DNA from: Geitlerinema sp. PCC 9228
GTDB lineage: Bacteria; Cyanobacteriota; Cyanobacteriia; Cyanobacteriales; PCC-9228
Direction of reading: 5' to 3'
NCBI RefSeq assembly: GCF_001870905.1
Contig: NZ_LNDC01000021.1
Location: 1 to 36,642 of the forward strand
DNA length: 36,642 nucleotides
The notes beneath the pieces are model-generated. The model was not told the DNA's origin and searched no databases. It saw only the letters and a program-made list of their open reading frames with translations. Both the position numbers and the translations under genes were made by a program. Each line of letters starts with the position of its first letter. Positions within the stretch are counted from its first letter, which is position 1. This document shows positions 18,458 to 25,340 of the stretch, piece by piece.

Positions 18458-18574
18458 TTACATATTTTGGAAAAACTCATTGCCACAACCGCCTTGCTGG
18501 CTAGCAACAACGGTCCGTTTTCCCTTGAGAAACCAACAATTGAGTTTTTGGCCTATTGCTTTTTGTAGAAGCAT
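18458..18574 (-). CDS. Possible 38-aa small protein behind the second leader copy
   Basis: ATG at 18574 follows AGGAG at the same spacing as the giant gene. The frame runs MLLQKAIGQKLNCWF to EFFQNM and stops at TAA 18458-18460. The product is short, basic and has two Cys. It is not similar to the giant protein beyond the first residues. It could be a real small protein, or the accidental frame left after a duplicated leader lost its gene. Confidence 0.35.
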   Translation of the reverse strand: MLLQKAIGQKLNCWFLKGKRTVVASQQGGCGNEFFQNM

Positions 18575-18735
18575 ACAAGTTCTCCTAAGGCAAAATCTCA
18601 TAACTTGTGGTAATTTCGTATCCCATGTAGGATTGTTTATAGCTTAGACAACAGGTTCTACCAGCGAACAGATCGGTTTCGATCGCTTTGGAGATTGCCA
18701 AACTGGCCTTGACAAGACGCGATCGCTTTGTTAAG
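18575..18735 (-). promoter_or_regulatory. Second copy of the giant-gene promoter-leader
   Basis: This block is homologous to 15355-15513. It keeps TTGTCT (18646-18651), 16 bp, TACATG (18624-18629), the leader and AGGAG before ATG 18574. The upstream conserved blocks GCGATCGCTTTGTTAA and GTCAAGGCCAGTTTGGC are also kept. Confidence 0.55.
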
Positions 18736-18738
18736 CAT

Positions 18739-18766
18739 AAAAAAAAAGCGCTAGCAGCGCTTCCTT
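18739..18766 (-). terminator. Rho-independent terminator of the ferredoxin-MBL gene
   Basis: AAGCGC and GCGCTT pair around TAGCA, and on the minus strand the stem is followed by nine T residues. It lies about 110 bp beyond the stop of the gene at 18873-19748 and just upstream of the second leader copy, separating the two transcripts. Confidence 0.75.
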
Positions 18767-18872
18767 AAAAAACTTAGAAAAACATGAGTAAAGTAGAGCG
18801 AAACCAGCAAATATTGTTTCTGAGACAGTTTTTCGTTTTATATATTGCAGAATTTTATAAAAATGGTACAGA

Positions 18873-19748
18873 TTAACAGTTTTGTTCCATCCAAGCCACA
18901 CATTGCTGCATTTGCTGTGCTATGGTTTTGCGATCGCTGTGAAAGCGGCGACCGTGACCGGGTAACACCCATTCAAAAGAGTAGTTGGCAAGTTCCCGCA
19001 TAGATTCGATCTGTTTTTCCCAACAATACCAACACAGGCGACGGAAAGCAAAGAGATGTTGCAAATTTGGCGACCAAGCTAGATGGTCTCCAGAAAACAG
19101 AAATTTATTGTTGTAGAGCAACACCGTATGTCCCCGCGTGTGTCCGGGAACGGGTATAATGAACAAATCCGGTGCCAGTTGCACTGGCTCGGAACCCGAC
19201 AGAGGAATCTCCACATCGCTGGTGTTGTTTGTGATATCATCTTCGTGGAGAATGCGATCGCAACCGAAGCGATCGTGAAACTTCTGATGGTCTGCCACAT
19301 CGTCGCGATGGGTTAAGTACAAATACCGAACCCCTCCCAAAGCTTCCAAACGTTTGACCAAAGGCGCAGCAAATCGCGGCGAATCCACCAAAATATTGCC
19401 GTCTTCCCGCCGAATCAAATAACTCGCTGCTCCAAACGAGGATTCGGCATGATATCCACAATGATACACATTGTCAGCAACGGGCAGCGGAAATTCTTGC
19501 TGAATTTTTTTAATATCCGACGGCGGTTCCACCGTACCAATGGATGCTGTAGGACAGGATAGCAGAGCTTCCACAGCCGCCTGGCGTTCTTCCTCTGTTT
19601 CCGGTTGGTGGTAAACCGCAGACTGGTCGCCATCTTGATGGAAGACACTGGGTGCCATCCACCGACAAGTATCGCAGTCGATACAACTTGAATCTACATA
19701 AAAATCGCCTTCTACGTTTTCCGAACGCCGTCGTTTTAGAGTAGCCAT
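18873..19748 (-). CDS. Ferredoxin-like domain fused to an MBL-fold hydrolase
   Basis: In this 291-aa protein, residues 14-70 resemble a 4Fe-4S ferredoxin-type module (DSSCIDCDTCRWMAPSVF, later LLSCPTASIG) with the first cluster of Cys spaced CxxCxxC and a distant CP. Residues 85-290 are a metallo-beta-lactamase fold: THRDDVADH in place of the usual HxHxDH, VPGHTRGHTVLLY, FSGDHLAW and LPGHGRRFH give the metal ligands. Proteins of this build are conserved in cyanobacteria and plants; the substrate is not known to me. The iron-sulphur part suggests electron transfer or redox control of the hydrolase. No signal peptide is seen. The gene is alone on its strand and has its own terminator. Confidence 0.8.
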   Translation of the reverse strand: MATLKRRRSENVEGDFYVDSSCIDCDTCRWMAPSVFHQDGDQSAVYHQPETEEERQAAVEALLSCPTASIGTVEPPSDIKKIQQEFPLPVADNVYHCGYHAESSFGAASYLIRREDGNILVDSPRFAAPLVKRLEALGGVRYLYLTHRDDVADHQKFHDRFGCDRILHEDDITNNTSDVEIPLSGSEPVQLAPDLFIIPVPGHTRGHTVLLYNNKFLFSGDHLAWSPNLQHLFAFRRLCWYCWEKQIESMRELANYSFEWVLPGHGRRFHSDRKTIAQQMQQCVAWMEQNC

Positions 19749-19903
19749 ATTTCAAACTTGACTTTCAACAGGATATTTTCATTGTCACGTTTTTCCGAAA
19801 AACCTGACAACGCCGGCAACTCTGTAGAAATACTTACAATAAAACGCTGTACGGAAAAAGCGATCGCGTCATTCCAACCTATAAAATAACCAATAGCAAT
19901 CCC

Positions 19904-20476
19904 CTACGGATACAAAGGCAAACTCAAACAAAATCCCGGTACAACATTTTCACCGGATAGTTCCGCCGGCAAATCTCGCACTTCCACACCTGTTTCCGAA
20001 CAGTAAATTTCCACTTGTTGCTGTTGGGGATTGATGAGCCATGCCAACTTGACCCCAGCATCGAGGTATTCTGCCATTTTCTCGCGCAACATCGCCAAAT
20101 CGTCACTTACCGATCGCAATTCCATGACAAAATCTGGGGCAATGGGTGGAAACTTTTGTTTTTGTTCGGGGGTCAGTGCTTCCCAACGCTGCTTTTCAAT
20201 CCAAGCCACATCGGGAGAACGAGCTGCGCCATTTGGAAGTTTAAAGATGGTGGAAGAACTGAACGTATAACCCAGTTGGGTTTGCCGATTCCACAAAACC
20301 AAATCTGCAATTAAATCGGCTTCTCGATGGCTGCTTTCTCCTCCCACAGGGGGCATAATTAGTAAATCTCCCTTGGCAGTTCGCTCGAATCGCAACTCCT
20401 GGTTGTTCTGACATAGTTGCTCGAATTGTTCGTCTGTCAGATGAACCGTATCTACGTGTAATGTCAAAGTCTCCAT
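19904..20476 (-). CDS. Uma2 (DUF820) family restriction-endonuclease-fold protein
   Basis: This 190-aa protein is full length for the Uma2/DUF820 family, which is greatly expanded in cyanobacteria and has a PD-(D/E)XK nuclease fold. Visible are LTDEQFEQLCQNNQELRFER, the RSPDVAWIE active-site Asp segment, PDFVMELRSVSDDL (the E-x-S stands in for the usual E-x-K) and the YLDAGVKLAWLINP block. Many members are linked to mobile elements, but their cellular job is unclear. The replaced Lys (ELRS) may reduce nuclease activity, though SPSD/RS variants are common in the family. Confidence 0.85.
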   Translation of the reverse strand: METLTLHVDTVHLTDEQFEQLCQNNQELRFERTAKGDLLIMPPVGGESSHREADLIADLVLWNRQTQLGYTFSSSTIFKLPNGAARSPDVAWIEKQRWEALTPEQKQKFPPIAPDFVMELRSVSDDLAMLREKMAEYLDAGVKLAWLINPQQQQVEIYCSETGVEVRDLPAELSGENVVPGFCLSLPLYP

Positions 20477-20672
20477 CAGCTATTTCCGAAAAAACAACAG
20501 CAACGGGAGAATCATTCACTGCGGACAACAAACATTTTGCGATCGCTTATTTTCAATTGTACCGGATAACTCGCCATTACCTCCCAAACAAAACGGTTCC
20601 AATACCTTTCCAAGGGTCGCCGACAAGTGGTGTACTTGCTATACTAGCTACGAGTCAAATTTTCCATTTCCC

Positions 20673-21147
20673 ATGAGCCAGGACCAACGGAACCAGCTAG
20701 AGAATATTGCGGTAGATGGCAGCGGTAACACCATTACCTTTGCCCCCGTGCAAACCACCATCGAAACCCAAATCCTGCAAATTTCGGCGCGGGAAATTAC
20801 CCAGCGAGAACTCATCAAACATTCTCCCTATCAAGGGTTAAAACGCTTCAATACCAAAGATCGCGATCGCTTTTTTGGGCGAGATAAACTCATTCAACAG
20901 TTGCTCAACAGCATCAATCGCAACCGCTTGATTTTGGTAACTGGTGCTTCTGGCAGTGGCAAATCCTCCGTTATTCGAGCCGGCGTGATTCCAGAACTGC
21001 GGAAATCATTGGCAAGCGAAGAATTTTACGATTGCTAGCAATGACGGCAAGGTACGATTGTGGACAGAATGGAAAACAGGAGACGAACTGATACAACAGT
21101 ACCTCCATCCTGAAAGGTGGAACCATTTAACCGTTTGCAAACCTTAA
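20673..21147 (+). pseudogene. STAND NTPase-WD40 gene collapsed by an internal deletion
   Basis: The 5' part (20673-21038) has the conserved leader VDGSGNTITFAPVQ, a linker (SPYQGLKRFNTKDRDRFFGR) and the Walker A loop GASGSGKSSVIRAG near residue 91, the start of an nSTAND1-type NTPase. It then stops at TAG 21036-21038. At 21031-21147, one frame over, the sequence reads IASNDGKVRLWTEWKTGDEL and ends HLTVCKP: the end of a WD40 beta-propeller. The intact relatives are usually well over 1000 residues, so most of the NTPase, all but the last WD40 blade, and the frame have been lost. A 121-aa peptide may still be made. In intact relatives the NTPase is a signal receptor of the NLR type. Confidence 0.8.
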
Positions 21148-21187
21148 CTGTCCCTACCATCCAACCCAACCAGGAGGAATTACGATT

Positions 21188-21721
21188 ATGTCTCAAGTAG
21201 AAACCGTTTTAAACATGCTGAAGCCGATTGTTCCCTCCATGTCGGCAGCGGAAAAATCGCAGTTGCTGGAGGAACTCAAGAAATTATTGGAAGATAGCAG
21301 TTCTTCTAGCGACAATGCCGGTCAAAACCAGTCCAATACCGTCAGTGGTGTCAGCTTTGACGGTGGCGGCAACAATGCTATGAACTTCTCGCCAGTGCAA
21401 AACTCCGGTGGCAATGTGGATGTTTCCCCCAATTTTCAGCAAACCACATCTTCTGGGGAGACTCAAGAACTGGTGCAAGCTTTGCAGCAGTTGAAACGAA
21501 ACATCAACGAAACCCCCGATTTGAATCCTTTGCTGAAAGATGCGGCACAGCAACAGGCGGAGAAGCTGGAACAGGAGGTGCAAAAGTCGCAACCGGATAC
21601 CAGTTTGATTGAGAAAACAGTGAAAACCCTACAGGAAGGATTGCAAGGCGTACAGACGCTGGCAAAACCGACGCAAGAAGTCGCCAAGTTGGTCGGTAGC
21701 CTGTGTGGTATTGCTTTATGA
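21188..21721 (+). CDS. Small coiled-coil partner protein of the STAND locus
   Basis: This 177-aa protein follows AGGAGGAATT, a strong SD. It has a helical N-terminus (residues 1-36), a Ser/Asn/Gly-rich middle, and a helical C-terminus (about 95-175). The middle contains VSFDGGGNNAMNFSPVQ (55-71), which echoes VDGSGNTITFAPVQ (14-27) at the start of the STAND gene 41 bp upstream. I do not recognise a named family. Its place next to a STAND gene and the shared motif suggest that it meets that receptor through a like-with-like contact. No catalytic motif and no membrane segment are visible. Confidence 0.7.
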   Translation: MSQVETVLNMLKPIVPSMSAAEKSQLLEELKKLLEDSSSSSDNAGQNQSNTVSGVSFDGGGNNAMNFSPVQNSGGNVDVSPNFQQTTSSGETQELVQALQQLKRNINETPDLNPLLKDAAQQQAEKLEQEVQKSQPDTSLIEKTVKTLQEGLQGVQTLAKPTQEVAKLVGSLCGIAL

Positions 21722-21816
21722 TTTGGTACCGACCCCTGTTTTCTGGTCAGGAGAACGATATTTTGTGGGTTTTGTTAGACTCTTTTGAAATCGAGCGATC
21801 GCTTTTTGCCACCTTG

Positions 21817-21855
21817 ACCAATAAGGGCAAGCATAGGGGCTTGCCCCTACAAGAA
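21817..21855. repeat. Short palindromic repeat
   Basis: AGGGCAAGCATAGGGGCTTGCCCCTAC combines a 12-bp palindrome (GGGGCTTGCCCC) with a partial direct repeat. Short palindromes of this kind are common between cyanobacterial genes. It sits between convergent genes, where it may also help end transcription. Confidence 0.5.
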
Positions 21856-21874
21856 AATTTTGTGCTTAACTAGC

Positions 21875-23974
21875 TTAACTATGGGGTTCTCCAAATAAGA
21901 CCAACGAACAGGTTAACTCCTTAATGACTTGCGTGGTAACGTCGCTCACCGACAACCCACCAGCCGTACGCCGGCGTACCGATCGCAGAACCACCATATC
22001 CACCGATTTCGCCACTTCTAAAATCACTGGTGCTGCCTCATCCCCAGGAATGGTCTTGATGCTGGTGGTACCGCTAAAGGACACTTGTGAAAAAGCATGG
22101 GACATCTCTTTCTCAAAAGCATCAATCTGTTCTTCTGGTGTGCGGCGATCGCACACGTGTAACAAAATAACTTCCGCCTGGTTACTGTCGGCAAACAACT
22201 GGGCAAATCGCACCGCACGTATCGCTTGCGGCGTTAAATTCTTCACCGGTACCAAAATCCGATGGATATTCACCGGGTCGTCCAACAACCGTACCATCGC
22301 CACCGGACAATGAGCCGACCAGAAAACGCTATCCACCACCGTACCAAACAAGCGTGCCCGTAAGCCTGTGGTTTCGCTCCATCCCATCAAAATCAGACTG
22401 GCATTGGTTTCCCTGGCCGTACGGCTGATCCCATGGGCCACATCATCGTCAATGCGAATTTCCCCAGAAGCCGGTACCTGAAACTCCCGACTCACATGCA
22501 CGGCGCGATCGAGCAACTGCTGGCTGCGTCGCAAGGAAGCATTCAACAAAGGTTCGTCCATGTGGACCTGAGCCATCACCACCGATAGGGGAATCACCGT
22601 TCCCGCCTCATGCTGTGCCAGCAATGCCCCCATTTCTACCAAAAATCGCTCTGTCAGCGGGTTGCACACCGGTACCACCACCGAAAATCCGGCCGGTTCG
22701 CTATCCAGGGCGATCGCTTCATCATCTTCTTGAGACTCCCACCAAATGGTACCGTCTTCTTTTTCAAATCCCTGCACCGGCAACTCTAACTTGCTCGCAA
22801 ATCTTGCCGTCAGCACAGGACCCGCCAGAGCAGTCACTAACATCAGTACAATAACACTATTGAACATTTCCGCACTAATCAAGCGATCGCCATTGGGGGC
22901 AACAGCTTCGTAAGCCGCCAACGCCGCCGCCAGGGTTGCCGCCACCTGGGGAATTGACAGCGACCACATGGTCAGCATCTCCTGCCAGTTGTAGCGATAG
23001 ACCAGCTTCGCCAAAAACGACGCTGCCAACTTACTGACAAATAACAACGTCACCACCGCCACCGGCAAAGCCAGAGAACTCTGCAACGTACTAATAAACG
23101 CCGACACATTCAGCAACAGCCCCATAGACACAAAAAAGATAGGAATAAACAGGACACTGCCCACAAACTCCACCTTTTCCTTCACCGGACCGTCGCCAAC
23201 CACATCGTTTACCGCCAGTCCTGCTAAAAACGCCCCCACAATTTTATCCACATGAATCAGTTCCGCCCCCATGGAAGCCAAAAATACCGCCAGCAGCACG
23301 AATAAAAACTGATTTCCCTCATCATCTCCCGTACGCTGGAAATACGATTTCCCCGCTTTGTCCAATCCATACAAAACGACAATCGCATAAATGCCCAACG
23401 ACACCAACTGTATCACCAGCGACATCAAAGAAAATTCACCAGCGTGCACCGATACGCAAATAGCCAAAACCAGCAAAGCAGCAATATCCGTAAAAATCGT
23501 TGCCCCAATCGTCACCACCACTGGTTCGCTTTCTGCCACGCCTAGCCGTTTCACAATGGGATAGCCCAACAACGTGTGAGAAGCCAGCAACGACCCCATC
23601 AAAACCGCACCGTTCCAGCTGAAACCAAACAACTTCCCCACCAGCATGCCACCCAGTAAAGGCAGCAAGAACGTAGCGGCACCAAAGCCTAAAGAGCGGT
23701 TTTTCTTCTTGCGGAACTCCTCCAGGTCAATTTCCAATCCCGCCACAAACATCAAATAAATTTTGCCAATATCCGAGAGGAGTTTAGTCGTTTCCGATTT
23801 CGCATCCAGCAACTGCAAGCCATCTTGACCCAAAACCACGCCAGCCAGCAGCAACCCCACCAATCCCGGAAGCCGCAACCGCTCAAAAATGGGGGGTACG
23901 ATCAGAATAACCAGCAGTAGGATGGTAAAAGAAACGACAGGGCTGTTGGGTAAGTTACTCAGAATTTGTTCCAT
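21875..23974 (-). CDS. CPA2 family cation/proton antiporter with USP domains
   Basis: This protein of about 699 aa starts MEQILSNLPNSPVVSFTILL. The first 390 or so residues form a Na+/H+-exchanger type membrane domain with about 12 helices (for example LVGLLLAGVVLGQDGLQLL and IYLMFVAGLEIDLEEF). The cytosolic C-terminal part has two universal-stress-protein-like domains (GFSVVVPVCNP; later ILMGWSET; then RILVPVKNLTP and VVLRSVRRRTAGG). It probably exchanges K+ or Na+ for protons, with the USP domains sensing nucleotides; the ion is not settled by sequence. The frame is open upstream to 24112, but the extra 46 residues are not membrane-like and the start at 23974 fits the family. Confidence 0.85.
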   Translation of the reverse strand: MEQILSNLPNSPVVSFTILLLVILIVPPIFERLRLPGLVGLLLAGVVLGQDGLQLLDAKSETTKLLSDIGKIYLMFVAGLEIDLEEFRKKKNRSLGFGAATFLLPLLGGMLVGKLFGFSWNGAVLMGSLLASHTLLGYPIVKRLGVAESEPVVVTIGATIFTDIAALLVLAICVSVHAGEFSLMSLVIQLVSLGIYAIVVLYGLDKAGKSYFQRTGDDEGNQFLFVLLAVFLASMGAELIHVDKIVGAFLAGLAVNDVVGDGPVKEKVEFVGSVLFIPIFFVSMGLLLNVSAFISTLQSSLALPVAVVTLLFVSKLAASFLAKLVYRYNWQEMLTMWSLSIPQVAATLAAALAAYEAVAPNGDRLISAEMFNSVIVLMLVTALAGPVLTARFASKLELPVQGFEKEDGTIWWESQEDDEAIALDSEPAGFSVVVPVCNPLTERFLVEMGALLAQHEAGTVIPLSVVMAQVHMDEPLLNASLRRSQQLLDRAVHVSREFQVPASGEIRIDDDVAHGISRTARETNASLILMGWSETTGLRARLFGTVVDSVFWSAHCPVAMVRLLDDPVNIHRILVPVKNLTPQAIRAVRFAQLFADSNQAEVILLHVCDRRTPEEQIDAFEKEMSHAFSQVSFSGTTSIKTIPGDEAAPVILEVAKSVDMVVLRSVRRRTAGGLSVSDVTTQVIKELTCSLVLFGEPHS

Positions 23975-24368
23975 GAAAGCGTTCCAAGAATAGGACGTAT
24001 TCGGGGCATGGGAACCTGCTAGGGACAAAACCCCCCCATGGTTGCCCAAATGGTCGGGACAATCTGCCGTATTTGCCCACAATTGTATGGACAAGCCCCC
24101 GTACTTGCGCAAAATGAGAGCATCAGAGTATGGGGGCTTCCACTGGGCGTTTTATTGCTAATATTTCTAATATAATCGTTTTCCGAAAAATTTTGTACTT
24201 GCCAGACAGCACGAAACTACCCGTGCATTTTACCTTGATAACCTGCAAGATTGGCTGTTTTGGTATCGCGAAAAACAATTGAATGATTTTTTTCTTCCTA
24301 TAATAAATTCTGATGTTTCTTTCTAAAGAGAGCGATCGCCTTCAATTTCCCACCCCACCTACACTCCA
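23975..24368. other. Upstream region of the antiporter gene
   Basis: No gene is supported. The stretch is mixed: 24000-24120 is GC-rich and open on the minus strand, and 24120-24300 is AT-rich, with TTCTAATATAAT near 24165 that could serve as a -10 element on the plus strand. A HIP1-like octamer occurs near 24333. I see no terminator hairpin. Confidence 0.35.
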
Positions 24369-24776
24369 TCACCCCGCACATCCTTTCAACACCCAACCCA
24401 ACACAACCCCCAATCCGCCAAAACGCACCACTTGCCAAAACGGTTCTTTCACACTGTGCCAGCCAAACAAATCGCTTTCCAACCGCAACTGCAACGTTTC
24501 GATTTGCGACTGGATGCGTCTTAACTCTGCTTTTACCTCCTGTTTTTCGGCATCGCCCAGATTGCCTTTCAATTCCCTTTTCAACGCTTGCCGGCGTTGC
24601 TGCAACTCCACCTGTTGCTGGCTATCCTGCCGCACCTGATAGTAGCGTTCTTGTAACCGCTGCAGCTGTGCTTCCACCGCCGACAACGCTTCGGGAAAAT
24701 CGAGTTCCTCAATATCGCCATCGCCATGGGATGGGTTATCTGGTTCGCGAGAAGGAGGTTCGCAAGGAGAAGTCAT
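24369..24776 (-). CDS. Coiled-coil protein with C-terminal membrane anchor
   Basis: This 135-aa protein has an acidic, Pro-rich N-terminus (1-30), a long charged coiled coil (about 30-105, rich in Leu, Glu, Gln and Arg) and a hydrophobic C-terminal helix (VVRFGGLGVVLGWVLKG). The shape is that of a tail-anchored protein. It is known to me only as a cyanobacterial hypothetical protein. It is divergent from the DUF6439 gene at 24850, with 73 bp between starts. Confidence 0.65.
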   Translation of the reverse strand: MTSPCEPPSREPDNPSHGDGDIEELDFPEALSAVEAQLQRLQERYYQVRQDSQQQVELQQRRQALKRELKGNLGDAEKQEVKAELRRIQSQIETLQLRLESDLFGWHSVKEPFWQVVRFGGLGVVLGWVLKGCAG

Positions 24777-24849
24777 GGAAAAATTCCTGCAATAGCTGTC
24801 AGAATAAACAATTAAATACAGCAGACGAACTATATTTTTGGCAATTCCT

Positions 24850-25158
24850 ATGACTCAATCTACACCAATGCCCACCGACCGTCTAGAAAATCCCACATCA
24901 GCCGCCTTACAATCCTACAGTACCGAAGAACTAACCCAGGCTTTGGTAGAACGCCTGAGCATTACCAACAGCGACTGGCACAAACTCAAAGGCAACCGCA
25001 AAGCCCGGGCTAAGGAACAAGCCGCAACTGCCTTGATGCTTCTGCTCAAAGACCAACCAGAAGCCGCCCTGGAAAGGTTACAGCAAGCCACCGGCTGGTT
25101 GGATGGTTCCATTTCCGCCCCACCGTGTCCTACCCACGGTCATCATCGGGCAAAATAG
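24850..25158 (+). CDS. DUF6439 family small cyanobacterial protein
   Basis: This 102-aa helical protein has the central block STEELTQALVERLSI, NSDWHKLKGNRKARAKEQAA and ALMLLLKDQPEAALERLQQA, which I associate with the small cyanobacterial family DUF6439. The family's function is unknown. The frame extends to 24838 with a TTG, but ATG 24850 is the natural start. The last ten residues (PTHGHHRAK) are unlike the rest and run into the tandem repeats that follow, so the end may have been altered. Confidence 0.65.
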   Translation: MTQSTPMPTDRLENPTSAALQSYSTEELTQALVERLSITNSDWHKLKGNRKARAKEQAATALMLLLKDQPEAALERLQQATGWLDGSISAPPCPTHGHHRAK

Positions 25159-25182
25159 AATGCATGGGAGCGTACCGAGCGT

Positions 25183-25243
25183 GGGAGCTTGGGAGCTTGG
25201 GAGCTTGGGAGCTTGGGAGCTTGGGAGCTTGGGAGCTTGGGAG
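25183..25243. repeat. Tandem octamer array GGGAGCTT x7
   Basis: Seven identical copies of GGGAGCTT (25183-25238) plus a partial GGGAG. There are no spacers, so it is not a CRISPR. Perfect identity of the copies points to slippage that is recent or continuing. Confidence 0.9.
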
Positions 25244-25262
25244 ATATAATTGGTTGTTTTCT

Positions 25263-25334
25263 CCGACGCCCCGATGCTCCGACGCCCCGATGCTCCGACG
25301 CCCCGACGCCCCGAAGCCCCGATGCTCCGATACC
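25263..25334. repeat. Tandem octamer array CCGAYGCY x9
   Basis: Nine 8-bp units: CCGACGCC, CCGATGCT, CCGACGCC, CCGATGCT, CCGACGCC, CCGACGCC, CCGAAGCC, CCGATGCT, CCGATACC. It ends 6 bp before the stop codon of the ubiD gene, and is 19 bp from the other octamer array. Confidence 0.9.
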
Positions 25335-25340
25335 AAAACC

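Noticed and set aside
25183-25334. CRISPR array
   Set aside because: The units are 8 bp with no spacers between them and no cas gene nearby, so this is a simple tandem repeat.
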